NCBI GenBank assembly: GCA_027563935.2
Contig: CM050451.1
Location: 35,045,565-35,109,564 of the forward strand
Length of the DNA stretch: 64,000 bases
Source of the DNA: Costus lasius
Taxonomy: Eukaryota; Streptophyta; Magnoliopsida; Zingiberales; Costaceae
Reading direction: 5' to 3'
Part shown: positions 35,301 to 46,493 of the stretch, in pieces
Layout of the letters: every line of letters begins with the position of its first letter
How positions within the stretch are numbered: position 1 is the stretch's first letter
Program-made: the position numbers and the translations under genes
Notes under the pieces: model-generated
What the model was told of the DNA's origin: nothing
What the model saw: the letters and a program-made list of their open reading frames with translations, nothing else
Databases searched by the model: none

Positions 35301-36854
35301 AACGAATTTATTCTAAATAGTGATCACCAAGCTTTATCTTTCCTAAGTGCTCAAAAGAAATTAAATGCTAGGCATGCTAAATGGGTAGAGTATCTTCAAC
35401 AGTATACTTTTGTTTTGAAACACAAGTCTGGGATTGAAAATAAAGTTGCTGATGCTTTGAGTAGAGTAGTTTTACTTGTGCAAAAATTATCTGTTGAAGT
35501 AGTTGGATTTGATCGCATGAAGCATGAATACCTAGAATGCCCTGATTTTTCAAACATTTATTCTGAGCTTAGCATAGACCCTTTGAGTCATCCCCTCTAT
35601 ACCCTAAGGGATGAGTTCTTGTTTCTTGGGCCAAAGTTGTGCGTTCCCAAGACCTCAATCCGAGACTTCCTTGTTTGGGAGATCCACGGAGGAGGGTCTG
35701 CCGGGCACCATGGCCGGGACAAAACTCAAGCCTTAGTAGAGGAACGGTTCTTCTGGCCGAACCTCTATAGGGATGTGGCCAAGGTTGTTAAACATTGTAG
35801 GACCTGTCAGACTAGAAAAACTCAGAAACATAACTTTGGTTTGTACACACCCCTACCCATTCCTCAAGCACCTTGGCAGGACATTAGCATGGACTTCATC
35901 TTAGGTTTACCTAGGACTCCCTCCAGACATGACTCTATTTTTGTCGTAGTGGATAGGTTTACCAAGATGGCACACTTTATACCTTGTTACAAAACCACAG
36001 ATGCATCTCATGTGGCAAGGTTATTCTTTAAAGAGGTTGTTAAACTTAGAGGTACCCCTCTGACTATAGTTTCTGATAGGGATTCCAGGTTTGTTGGACA
36101 TTTCTGGAAAACCCTGTGGGCTATGTTGGGAACTAAACTCAAATTCTCCACGGCCTATCATCCTCAAACGGATGGGCAGACCGAGGTGGTCAATCGATCA
36201 CTGGGGAGCATTCTGACGAGTTTGGTAGGAGAACACCCGGGCACATGGGATAAGCTATTACCCGTTGCCGAGTTCTCCTATAACAGTGTTGTCAACAAAA
36301 CCACAGGATTGTCCCCTTTTCAGGCCAACTTAGGGTACCAGCCCAGAAAACCTGTTGATTTATTTCCTTTACCTAGGCACTCTCATACTTCTATGTCTGC
36401 TAAAGATTTTGCTACTCATATGTCCCATTTACACCACGAAATACATTGTCAAATGCTTGATGCTGTAAATTCCTATCGCAAGAGTGCTAACAAGAAATGC
36501 CGAGAAAGGAAATTCTCTGTAGGTGAACAGGTTATACTGCGGGTCAGGGAGGAGCGCATCCATGGATCTGGCCGCAAATTGGACCCAAAAGGAATCGGGC
36601 CATTCACCATTGTAGAAAAGATCAACGACAACGCCTACATCTTGGATCTGCCACCGGACTTGGGGATCCCCACCACTGTCAACGTGGAGGATCTCACACA
36701 CTATGAGGAGCTGGTGCTCATCGAGGAATTGACTGACAAGCCCGAGCCACAGAGCATACTTGAAGATCAGACCCGACTCACCCCAGACGAGGTACAAGTG
36801 TTTTACCGTGTTAAATTCACGTCGGGTGAGGAGGCTTGGCTTCCCGAAAAATAG
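32400..36854 (+). CDS. Gyp2 gag-pol polyprotein (Ty3/gypsy)
   Basis: 1484 residues in one uninterrupted frame starting at ATG 32400, 183 bp after the LTR. Order: gag (about 95-270), Ser/Pro-rich linker, one CCHC knuckle (about 311-324, CHACRQVGHYMKDC), protease with the DGG triad of this gypsy type (Asp 411, VVIDGGSS), RT (about 620-800) with intact YFDD (about 765-768), RNase H (FIVDCDASG, YDKEFYAVV, NSDHQAL), integrase with H2C2 and DDE (MDFILGLP, SDRDSRF, DGQTEVVN), and a C-terminal tail. All catalytic residues I can check are present, so this copy could be functional in sequence. It lacks its intact 3' LTR because Cop1-d lies inside it. After the TAG stop the same frame stays open to the LTR and resembles the Gyp3 tail. 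Confidence 0.94.
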   Translation: MTTRSGANYNNHPETEPDRIDRMYQMMVERFDQMETRMQNLETNRGSRTPSHTSNGPILEPPTQNHRDLPREDQEPEWEEPRAQPYHRPREDEVQRNIKLSPPTFSGSLDPREFLDWVDKLERYFDWSMMPSRSKVRFTRCLLEGTARLYWTSIEKNIELFRRPPIERWEDMRDKLREKYVPPYFQLKIIDEAMSLVQGSQTVTDYTTRFDELLLRSGIHEETHVSLSRYKNGLRPEIKRGMTDFQIESREVAYQRALEVEENIKRAFRRELSSPITYPKAPSSSPSSSQPKDLTSTPSRPKTVQEPRVTCHACRQVGHYMKDCPKRVLYLGEEKREETYEENHEETHNPDSGCTVWEELVYDSGEEQNPDTLGVVRCTLIKPTPTEDWRRTSIFHTYTKCNGNMCKVVIDGGSSLNAVSHTALVKFNLKAEPHPNPYSISWVNQSSVLVTHRCLVPLQFAIYQGKIWCDVITMDVAQVLLGHPWLYDMDVIHYARTNTYVFSHDGQKIKLKPSMPKELKAATNKGRIEEPKEPKPTIQLIRPHAFTQDCLETNQLYSLVIKETNPDEESPIPKEVETLLSGYSELTRDELPNGLPPLREIQHAIDLVPGSTLPHLPHYRMNPTEHQELKRQVDELLDKGFIRESLSPCAVPALLTPKKDGSWRMCIDCRAMNRITIKYRFPIPRLDDMLDMLVGSKWFSKLDLRSGYHQVRIRLGDEWKTAFKTKDGLYEWLVMPFGLSNAPSTFMRLMNQVLKPYIGRFLVVYFDDILIYSKTREEHMEHLRKILDLLQEEKLYLNLKKCSFLSPRVIFLGFIVSDQGLQADPSKIQAILDWPKPKTLTEIRSFHGLAAFYRIFIRNFSTIVAPITNCMKQGEFSWPKSAGRAFVELKSRMTTAPVLRLPDFSKVFIVDCDASGVGIGGTLSQEGHPIAYFSEKLNEAKQRYTTYDKEFYAVVQSLRHWRHYLIHNEFILNSDHQALSFLSAQKKLNARHAKWVEYLQQYTFVLKHKSGIENKVADALSRVVLLVQKLSVEVVGFDRMKHEYLECPDFSNIYSELSIDPLSHPLYTLRDEFLFLGPKLCVPKTSIRDFLVWEIHGGGSAGHHGRDKTQALVEERFFWPNLYRDVAKVVKHCRTCQTRKTQKHNFGLYTPLPIPQAPWQDISMDFILGLPRTPSRHDSIFVVVDRFTKMAHFIPCYKTTDASHVARLFFKEVVKLRGTPLTIVSDRDSRFVGHFWKTLWAMLGTKLKFSTAYHPQTDGQTEVVNRSLGSILTSLVGEHPGTWDKLLPVAEFSYNSVVNKTTGLSPFQANLGYQPRKPVDLFPLPRHSHTSMSAKDFATHMSHLHHEIHCQMLDAVNSYRKSANKKCRERKFSVGEQVILRVREERIHGSGRKLDPKGIGPFTIVEKINDNAYILDLPPDLGIPTTVNVEDLTHYEELVLIEELTDKPEPQSILEDQTRLTPDEVQVFYRVKFTSGEEAWLPEK

Positions 36855-36896
36855 TTGGCACAGACCGCTCCAGAGTTACTCCAAGGGTATAAGGAT

Positions 36897-36915
36897 AATT
36901 CTCCAGAGGAGAATT
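36897..36915 (+). other. Perfect hairpin upstream of Gyp2 polypurine tract
   Basis: AATTCTCC, loop AGA, GGAGAATT, 8-bp stem. Relative to the Gyp3 hairpin (5978-5996), one T-A pair is C-G here. Confidence 0.6.
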
Positions 36916-36924
36916 CTTCCCACC

Positions 36925-36934
36925 CGGGGAGAAA
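36925..36934 (+). promoter_or_regulatory. Gyp2 polypurine tract
   Basis: CGGGGAGAAA abuts the 3' LTR; the same tract precedes the Gyp3 3' LTR at 6007-6015. Confidence 0.8.
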
Positions 36935-38320
36935 TGATGGAGGGGAAAACTCTGCCCCAAGGAGGTCTGGAAGGGCTAGGAGGAAGCCCATCAGATATGG
37001 CTTTTCCTCCTAGGTCATCTTTCTTTCCTTATTTGCACTTTCCTTATTTGCCTTGAATAAAGCTCTAGTGCACTGCGTAGTTTCCTTATTTAGTCATGCA
37101 TGACCTCCTAGAATAGTCTACTGGCTTTTGTGTCAATAATTGGGCAGGTTATAGCCCAGCTCAAGGGAAGCTAGGAAGCTCAAGCTAAGCCACTCAGGTG
37201 GAGCTCCAAATATGGAAGGAAGCACTTCAACTAGAGACTTTAAGTTGAAGGGGCTTACAATGAATGCAACTCCACCTTCCAAATCAACCAAGGCGCCACC
37301 CAACATGATGAAGAATTCGAATGAAAGAAATCAGCCCACAAATTGCCAATTGAGGAGCCACCAATGCGCCTAGCCATCAAGAATCCATCTAGATCCACAA
37401 ATCAAGGGACCACCATCTAGATCCACAATTTGAGGAGCCACCTTTGGAAGTCTTTAGCCGCCCATGCTCTTGAAGGAATGCTTTCGAAATTCAAATGGGG
37501 CGCCATCTCAAATAAGGAAGGAGCTCAAGAAGAAATCGGCCACAAGGAGCTCCATCAAAAGAAGGATTTTGAAATTCAAAAATTGCCAAGGAAATGTTTT
37601 AATTGAGCATTAACTTCTTTCCCTACCTTTGTGATTGCGCCTAGGGTAAATTGTCACCCTTGCCCATGGCTTGTTGAGCCTATAAATTGTAATCCTCCCC
37701 TCTTTGTCTATTAGTTGCCTAGTGAAAAAAAATCATTGTGTTAGCATTGGTGCTTGTGTCGCCTAAGAGTTTTCTATCTTCCCCCTTCCTCTAAAGGGCC
37801 GAGCCCTTTCCCTTCTCCCCTCTCTTCTCAAGCCCTCAACGCATCCTAACTACTTGAAGATCTCTTACACATCCTTGGCGAGCCCCATAGAGGATCCCTC
37901 AACCTTGGTCTCGGCAAAGTACTAGGAGGTTCTTGGAAGCATCAACACTCTCGGCCAATAAGGAATGCTTGCATCTTGAAGACTTTCGGCTAAGTTCTTT
38001 CCCTCTCCCTTCTTTAGATCTTAAGAACTTGGTTCTACACTAATCTGAATTCTTATTCAAGGTGGCGCAAGGACTTGGTGATCTCCCTCTAAGCGCAAGG
38101 CCTTTCTTCCCCTCCCCCTTTTCTCTTTAGTTAAAGTGTTAAGGGAACTTGTGAGGCTTAACCTCCCCCTTAGTTTTAATTTGTAACATGAATCCGTGGT
38201 GTGTACGGATCTCGTTTGTCTGTGTTTGCTTGTAATGATGCAATACCTTCCATCAGAGTAGGACCGTTGAAGATCGGGACGATACGATCCTTCTATTCTC
38301 AAGGGTCGCTCTGTGAGTAT
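36935..38320 (+). repeat. Gyp2 3' LTR, first 1386 bp
   Basis: Matches 30627-32012 almost exactly. It stops at AGTAT (38316-38320), the presumed target copy of Cop1-d. The remaining 204 bp of the LTR are not in the window. Confidence 0.95.
37681..37687 (+). promoter_or_regulatory. Putative TATA box of Gyp2 3' LTR
   Basis: TATAAAT at the same LTR offset as 31373. Confidence 0.55.
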
Positions 38321-40001
38321 TGTTGGGGTATGCCCTTAAGGCTAATGTTTGAGGCCTTGGGATTGTAACAGTATCATGTATAAACTCTTTTGTTTATAAA
38401 GGCAATGGTTGTTATTCAGTTTGTTACATTGTCTGCTGCAATACATGTGCTTCTGAATAATGTCTCAAAGCTGTTCAGCTAGGCTGACATGTACTTTTGT
38501 CCTTAGTCGATATATCTTGGTGAACATGAGACAGCCTTGATATGATTGAGACTAATATGTGTTCTAATCTTATAGGATGCTTCGAGCATGGAATAAGATG
38601 TAGACTCATGGGTACATTGGATGTACTGGACAGACCCTACTAGGATATTCAATTGCTTGTCACAATGTGAATAATCCTTGTTTGCAACAAGTGGCACATG
38701 TCCTCTGACTTGAAATCACTTGTGTTTCTAAATGATGATTGTCATTATTTTGAGGTAGTTCAATATCATTTGAAACATAATGGTTATAGACTATCTTGGA
38801 TGGTGAACTTGAGTCATGTTAGGGCGCTAGTGATAGATATAGGATTACCGTCTCCTTGTTTGGAGTGTGATGTTCTAAAGGGGCCCCCCTGGATGAGATG
38901 ATTGAGAAAGTGTATGGCCATACCCAGGTGACTATGTTCATCTGATCTAATCATGCTCATCATATTGGAGCTACAGGCTTGACACGCTTGTCCAATAAGA
39001 ACATCCAGTGGCAAAGGAATCATGTATGCCTAGTGAAGTGGATTCACACTTGTGCTGTGGTTTGGGTGTAGTCTTGGAAGACTCTTTCTTTTATATCGGG
39101 AGACAGTGATGTGTTGCTAGATACCCCTCACTGATCGTGATGACGTAAGTTATCGTTACCGACATTTAAAGGAAACCCTTAGGGTCGCACAATTTGATGA
39201 TATGGCTTACTTAAGTCAGATCGTGTGGACTGAATTGTTTAGGTTCAGTTTAAAGGGATTTAATCTCTGATTGTGAGTGAGATCTGGTCTGATCATGTTT
39301 GATTGATTAGGGCTTGAGATCGGTAAGCTTCGATTGAGAGAATGGATGCTAGATCGGTGAGATCAGGAGCATCAAGAGATCAACGGTCAGATCAAGAACC
39401 TTAGGGTTTAATGTGATCTGGACTAATAGCTTGGGTTAATTGGTCTTTGAACCAAACAAAATTGAACCAGCTCATCATGTGAGCGCACGGTTCAAGTTAA
39501 GAGAAATATGCGATTGGGAAAAACCCTTGATCGCATGTTGAGGAGTGGCTTTCTATTTTTAGAAAGCATGATCACATACGTGACCACGCCTCACCTCTTC
39601 ACTCCTATTGTTGTCGCCCCTCTCTTTGTGTGTAATTTTTGGGCATTCTCGTGGAAGAGGCTTTGACGACAAGGAAGAATCGCCAAGCAGTGGATCTCAT
39701 CTTCTTCATCCCTTCTCACACGACAAGGTCACTTGGAGAACCTTGCTAGCACAAGGAGCGTCCAAGGAGCAAGCCATCGATCATCTTGTGTGTGGCGCTT
39801 TGGAGGAGAACCCCATCGTTCTCTCTTCTTCCTAGACACCATCCAAGCGATGGCCATGGTATGAGTCGCTACCATTCTATGCAATTGATTTTAAAGTTGA
39901 TCATATATCATGCATTCGATCCCTAGAAACCCCTTCCGCTGCATGAAAACCTCCATATGCGCCTATTAGGGTTTCGCTCCCCGAATCTTAGGGGACTTTC
40001 A
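38321..40001 (+). repeat. Cop1-d 5' LTR
   Basis: 1681 bp from TGTTGGGGTATGCC to GGGGACTTTCA. The terminal stem is CCCC GAATCTTA GGGG. A TTTATAT stretch near 39090 may be the TATA box. Confidence 0.93.
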
Positions 40002-41832
40002 ATTGGTATCAGAGGAAGGTTATATGCATGTTTGTATGATTGCTTAACTTTAGTGATCCATGTTTGCGCAACACCTTAGATCTAAACTACATGCGAAAGT
40101 TATTCATGCGAAAACTACATGATGTATGATTTTTATCATTAGCGCATGTATCTGGTTGGCGCATCCATTTAGTTTTTCTCAAAAACTTCTTTACTTGCGC
40201 GACTCACCTTAGATCTAAGTGCCGCCTGCTATAAGTCCTTAGACGGGTTAGTAGGGTTGAAGTCATCTCTAGTTAAGATCCAACTAGTCTGATCAGACCA
40301 TCTGACAACCTAGATGGGTCGACCAGATGGCACCTATGCGCAAGCATAAGGTGGCTATAGGTCGACTGCATCAAAGGCGTGTAGCGAGGTCTGGTTGAGA
40401 CAACCAGTGAACACGCATGAGTTAGGCCCGGGGTCACACCCGCTTGCCAAAACTCATGTAGGTTGTTCAGCCCATGGCGCATGCATAGTTGACCACTAGG
40501 TCGACTCAAGTCAGTTAGAACTTAGTGCATGTAAGGGCAGTGGATCTGACTAGGACTGATGAGTGGATCCCTAGTAATGGACCGTTGTAAGGTAGTAGGG
40601 CGTATAAGGAAATTAAAATTGATGCCAATAGGATTTTTCAAAAATTTAATTTCTTGATTGGATCACATGATGATTGATGCCATTTGCTTGTTTATTTAAT
40701 CTTATGTGGGCTGCCCGTGTTTAATGTGTGCTGTGCTGGGGCCTGCGAGCCTGGTTAAAATTTGTAAATTAATTTTTATTGTGATCTGCGCATCACATTT
40801 TATTTAATTTATAAACTGTAATTGACCTGCGAGTCAATCTTGTCTAGATAGATTAAATTGTATTTTAATCAGACAAGAGCACAGAGCACACTTGGCAGAG
40901 GCGCATGCAGCAGTGGCTTGACCAGACGGGAGGTCTAGGGTTTGACCCTAGGACAGGCGCATTTTCCCTGGTGGGCGCACCTGAGCTGCAGTTGGCGCTT
41001 GGGCCCTAGGTTGGGCCAGATGAGAAGCAAAAGCCCCATGAAGAAAAGCAAGTGAAGACTTAAGTTAGGTTAAGGTCTTACTTAGGCTTAATGGGCTTTT
41101 ACCACATAAGATCAGCATGCTTTCTATTTATTGTTTATATAATTAGAATTGCATGATTTATTTATCTTCTGCTATCACCATAGGAATTGCATGATAGTTG
41201 AGAAGATAAAAGACCGTTAAAATCCAACGTTAAATATCAAGCACGTAAAGCCTTCTGACGCGAAACCTCACTGTTCTGACTATCGTTGGGGCCGTGTTGT
41301 ACCCACTCAGTGGGCACGCCCATCTATCTTCAGACGGTGTGTGATTACACCTGCGTGTTACAGAGAAGGGATTTATCGCTTCTCGTTGCTCAGCATAGCA
41401 CGTGGTGGTCCAGGGAGTAGGTCAGGTTCGCTTGACCATGTAGGCTACATATGGGGCATATGTTAGCTATATGGAGGCAGCCATCTGTGGGATCAGAGAC
41501 TGTGTTGTACCAACTCAGTTGGCACAGTCTGTTGGATTGCCCAGATGAAGGGAAATCGCACGGGTTGGCGATTGCCAGGGACTGCCTACCATAAATTAGT
41601 GCTTGTACTCTCTGTGCATCTTATCTCGCCTGAGCGGGACGCGGAGACCAAGTATGAAATCTGGATCCCATCTCACTAAAAGAGTGTTACTCTTTCGGAC
41701 TATTTTAATGGATTTTTCAGTCATATAAAATAGTGAGAAAAAGAATCTTTCTTAAGTCCTGGATTGATTCTATACATTGATACTGACCTTGCTGTTCTTG
41801 CATTGTTGTAGATTCCTGCAGCAACGAACACC
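40002..41832 (+). other. Cop1-d leader with primer-binding site
   Basis: The PBS TGGTATCAGAG lies at 40004-40014, two bases after the LTR. The leader of 1.8 kb includes the segment missing from Cop1-a, A-box/B-box-like words (about 40893 and 40939), both bulged hairpins, and the branch-point/acceptor-like stretch CTGAC...TTGTAG (41783-41811) ahead of the gag ATG. No gene is recognised. Confidence 0.82.
41293..41528 (+). other. Paired bulged hairpins in Cop1-d leader
   Basis: Hairpin 1 at 41293-41318 and hairpin 2 at 41499-41528, the same stems, TTGTA bulges and TCA loops as in Cop1-a. Two other small hairpins of the leader are broken in this copy, but these two are intact. Confidence 0.7.
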
Positions 41833-43915
41833 ATGAACTTCAATGTGCGATCCCTACTGGAAAGGGAGAAGTTTGCTGGGCCAAACTTCTCAGACTGGTA
41901 CGGACACCTTAAGATTGTTCTTAAGGCAGAGAGGAAACTGTATGTCCTCGAGACGGCTGTGCCGCCTCAACCCGCTGCGAACGCCGCAAGGGCGGTTCGT
42001 GAAGCCTATGAAAAGCATGTCAATGATAGCATTGATGTCGCTTGCCTGATGCTAGCGTCTATGACGCCACCGCTGCAGCGTCAGCATGAGGATATGTCTG
42101 CTATAGAAATTATAGCAAACCTCAAGATGTCGTATGCTGCACAGGCGAGGACTGAACGCTATAATTTGACCAAGCTTTTCTTTCAGAGCAAACTGGCTGA
42201 AGGGAGCCCAGTGGGAGCTCACGTGCTCAAGATGATTGGGCACAAGGAGGCTCTGGAGAAACTGGGGCATACCATCAATCAGGAGCTTGCTGTAGACATT
42301 ATTCTGCAGTCTCTCCCGCCTTCTTTCGATGCGTTCATTATTAACTTTAATATGAACAAAATCGACTGTACTCCGGCAGAATTGCTGAATATGCTCTTGA
42401 CTACTGAGGAGACTCTGAAGGGAAAGCCTTCAACCTCTGTCTTAATGGTTCCTTCTAGGATCAAGAAGAAGGGGAAGAAGGGCAAAGCCCCAGTCAAGAA
42501 CTACAACAAGGCGCTGAAACAAAAGGTTAAGCGGTCGAAGGAGTACAGATGTTTCCACTGTGGCCAGCTGGGTCACTGGAAAAAGGACTGTAAAGCGCTC
42601 CAAGGAGACAAGAAGGGAAGCATCGCTTCTGGCTCAGGTATTTATGTGACTGAGGTCATGTTTTCTTCTTCTATTTCATGGGTGTTAGACACTGCATGTG
42701 GAGTTCACATTTGTTCAAATGTACAGGAACTCAAGAGAAGAAGACAGGTGGGACAGCATGAGGTGGACCTACGAGTTGGAAATGGGGCACGGGTTGCTGC
42801 TGTTGCTGTAGGAGAATATTACATCTCATTACCATCTGGACTTGTATTAGAACTGAACAATTGTTATTTTGTTCCTAGCATTACCAAAAATATTATCTCT
42901 ATTCCTGCTCTTGTCAGGAAAGGGTTTTCCTTTGAATGCAATATTTCAAAGTGTGTTTTATCTTTAGATAATATTGTTTATGCTACTGGATCAATTAGCA
43001 ATGGGTTATTCATGTTGGACATGGAATGTTCTATACAAAACATTGATAATAAGAAAGCCAAGTATGCTGATGACAGCACCTTGCTATGGCATAGTCGTTT
43101 AGGCCATATTAACAAGAAGCGCATTAAGCGGTTGCATGATCATGGACTGCTGGGATCATTCTCCTATGAGGAGATTGATACATGCAAAGCTTGTTTAATG
43201 GGCAAAATGACGAAGTCTCCTTTTCTTAACAAAGGTCAAAGGGCTTCAGGTTTACTTGACCTTATACACAGTGATGTGTGTGGGCCATTTAGTAAACATG
43301 CCAGGGGTGGCTATCAATACTTCATTACCTTTACTGATGATTTCAGTAGATATGGGTATGTCTATTTAATGAGACATAAAAGTGAATCTTTTGATAAGTT
43401 CAAAGAGTTCAAGAATGAAGTACAGAATCAGCTGGGCCGAAATATCAAGGCACTTCGTTCTGATCGAGGTGGAGAATACCTAAGTCATGAGTTTACTGAC
43501 TATCTAAAGGAGTGTGGGATTATCTCACAGCTCACTCCGCCAGGAACACCGCAATGGAATGGTGTATCCGAAAGGAGGAACAGAACCTTACTGGATATGG
43601 TTCGTTCTATGATGAGTCAGGCTACTCTACCTTACTCCTTTTGGGGATTTGCACTGGAGACAGCTGCAAAGGTACTAAACCGAGTGTCATCCAAGGCAGT
43701 TTCAAAGACTCCATATGAATTATGGTATGGGAAACAGCAGAGCTTGACATTTATCAAGATCTGGGGTTGCGAGGCTTATGTTAAAAACCTCGCCTCTGGG
43801 AAACTAGAGAGCAGATCTGAGAAATGTATCTTTGTCGGTTACCCTAAGGAAACTAAGGGTTATTATTTCTACGATCCCAAAGAGAACAAGGTATTTGTTG
43901 CTCGGACGGCCATTT
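41833..43915 (+). pseudogene. Cop1-d gag-pol, truncated before RT by Cop1-e
   Basis: Starts at ATG 41833 (MNFNVRSLL). Intact gag, CCHC knuckle, protease box LDTAC, HHCC and DDE integrase in one frame. After residue about 694 (VFVARTAI) the frame runs into the inverted Cop1-e LTR, adding about 14 foreign residues before a stop at 43959. RT and RNase H are missing from the contiguous frame. Confidence 0.93.
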
Positions 43916-44821
43916 TGAAAAGTCCCCTTCAAGGGGGAGCGAAGGGGGTGAAACCCTAAGTGTGGCGCATATAACATTTTCGCATGGGATGCTAGGGTTT
44001 CAACAAAATCGCATGTAATATATTCTTATGATCAACTTCAAATGATTGAATGGATCAAGAGGAAGTTCATACCAACGCCATTAGATTGGATGGTGCCTTG
44101 GAAGTAAGATTGCGAAAGGGCTTTCCTCCCTAGGTGGCGCACACAAGAAGATGATGGCTACTCCTTGTGTTCCTTGTGCTAGCAAGGCTTCAAGGCTCTT
44201 GTCGTATGAAGGAGATGGAAATACACTTTCGGCTAGGGCAATGAAGCTCTCCTTCTTGTCGTCGAGACCAACCTCTACGCGAATGGATAGACGACCAAGC
44301 AAGAAGACAACATGCGTTGAGGCGTTTTCTTAGATGAGGCGTTACATGATTTCCCAATATGGAAAGTCATGAAGCTATCGCCCACTCAAAGCAAACCGCC
44401 CTAAAACGCTTTCACCTTGAACCAACCGTTCGCACATATGTGAACCGGTTCAATGGAATTCGGTCTAATGCTTTTGGTTCAAAGACCAAACCGAAAACAA
44501 CCCAAGCCATGGTCTAGATCTCTCTCTGAACCAAATGGTTCAAGATCTAACCGTTGATCTCTTGATGCTTCTGATCTCACTGATCTAGCATCACTTCTCT
44601 CGATCGAAGCTTACCGATCTCAATCCCTAATCAATCAAACATGATCAGATCAGATCTCACTTACAATCAGAGTTTAAACTCCTTTAAAACTGAACCAAAA
44701 CAATTCAGTCCACACGATCTGACTTACGTAAGCCATATCACCAAATTGTGCGACCCTAAGGGTTTCATTTAAATGTCGGTAACGATAACTTACGTTATCA
44801 CGATCAGTGAGGGGTATCTAG
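43916..44821 (-). repeat. Cop1-e 3' LTR, first segment
   Basis: + strand starts TGAAAAGTCCCC; interrupted after TCTAG (44817-44821) by Cop1-f and continues at 53890. Confidence 0.94.
44817..44821 (+). repeat. Target-site duplication of Cop1-f, left copy
   Basis: TCTAG, matching 53885-53889. The unoccupied site is visible in the other Cop1-e LTR near 61268. Confidence 0.96.
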
Positions 44822-46493
44822 TGTTGGGGTATGCCCTTAAGGCTAATGTTTGAGGCCTGTGGGAATGTATCAGTATCATGTAATAAACTCTTATGTTTAT
44901 AAAGGCATGGTTGTTATTCAGTTAGCTACATTGTCTGCTGCAATATATGTTCTTCTGAATAATGTCTCAAAGCTGTTCAGCTGGGCTGACATGCTATTAA
45001 GTCCTTAGTCGATGTATCTTGGTGAACATGAGACAGCCTTGATATGGTTAAGACTAATATGTGTTCTAATCTTATAGGATGCTTCGAGCATGGAATAAGA
45101 TGTAGACTCATGGGTACATGGGATGTACTAGACAGACCCTACTAGGATGTTCAATTGTTTGTCACAATGTGAATATTCCTTGATTATGACAAGTGGCACA
45201 TTTCCTCTGACTTGAGATCACTTGTGTTTTCTAAATGATGATTGTCATTGTTTTGAGATAGTTCAATATCGTTTGAAACATAATGATTATAGACTATCTT
45301 GGATGGTGAGCTTGAGTCAGGTTAGAGCATTAGAGATAGACAAAGGATTGCCGTCTCCTTGTTTAAGGAGTGTGATGTTCTAAAGGGGCCCCCTGGATGA
45401 GATGATTGAGAAAAGTGTATGGCCATACCCAGGTGACAGTGTTCATCTGATCTAATCATGCTCATCATATTGGAGTTACGAGCTTGACAGGCTTGTCCAA
45501 TAAGAACATCCAGTGGCAAAGGAAATATGCATGCCTTGTGAATTGATTCACACTTGTGCTGTTTTTGGGTGTAGTCTTGGAAGACTCTTTCCTTTATATC
45601 GGGAGACAGTGATGTGTTGCTAGATACCTCTCACTGGTCGTGATAACGTGAGTTATCGTTACCGACGCTTAAAGGAAACCCTCAGGGTCGCACAATTTGA
45701 TGATATGGCTTACTTAAGTCAGATCGTGTGGACTGAATTGTTCGGGTTCAGTTTAAAGGGATTTAATCTCTGATTGTAAGTGAGATCTGGTCTGATCATG
45801 TTTGATTGATTAGGGCTTGAGATCGGTAAGCTTCGATCGAGAGAACGGATGCTAGATCGGTCAGATCAGAAGCATCAAGAGATCGACGGTCAGATCAAGC
45901 ACCTTAGGGTTTTAATGTGATCTGGACTAATTGCTTGGGTTATTTGGTTTATAGACCAGACCGAATTGAACCGGCTCTAGATGTGAGCGCTTGGTTCAAA
46001 GTAATGAGGAAAATGCGATTGGTTCATGTGGGCATGAACACATGATCGCATGTAAGAGAGGTTGGCTATTTTTAGCAACCACGCCCCCCATGTTTACATG
46101 GAGCGCATCTCTTGTTGTCAAAACCTCTAATTCTCGTCGCTCTCTCTCGTAAGAGACTTCTCTTTCACGTCTTGGAGACTCGAGAATCAAGCAAGGAAAG
46201 GCGATCTTCTTCCCTTCTCACGCGATCAAAGACACCTAGGAATCTTGCTAGCACAAGATATTCCGTAGGGAGTAAGCGCATCCTCATCTTGTGTGCGCGT
46301 CCTAAGGAGGAAATCTTCGTTGCTTTCTATCTTCCAAGGCGCCATCTTTAAATGGCATTGGTATGAATCGCATCTCCTTCTTTCATGTTTTAAAGGTTGA
46401 TCATATATTGCATGTTTTCGATTCTTGAATCCGCTGCCTATCGAGTTTGCGCCAACTAGGGTTTCGCCCCCCTCTTGAAAGGGGTTCCCTTCA
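44822..46493 (+). repeat. Cop1-f 5' LTR
   Basis: 1672 bp, TGTTGGGGTATGCC to GGTTCCCTTCA. The U5 stem is CCCC TCTTGAAA GGGG. Inverted repeat GATAAC-GTGA-GTTATC near 45644. Confidence 0.95.

Larger units (their letters stand above)
30627..38320 (+). mobile_element. Gyp2, Ty3/gypsy element nested in Cop1-c gag
   Basis: 5' LTR (30627-32216), PBS, gag-pol (32400-36854), purine tract and 3' LTR (36935-38320 before interruption by Cop1-d). The left flank CTCGC (30622-30626) is the presumed target copy; the right one is off-window. The two LTRs differ at about four positions by eye over the 1386 bp that can be compared, so the insertion is young. Confidence 0.94.
38321..43915 (+). mobile_element. 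Cop1-d, copia element, 5' half, nested in Gyp2 3' LTR
   Basis: Complete 5' LTR, PBS, leader, gag, protease and integrase. Cut at 43915 (after GCCATTT) by the Cop1-e LTR. RT, RNase H and the 3' LTR are not found in the window as a continuation; they are expected to the right of it. Confidence 0.92.
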
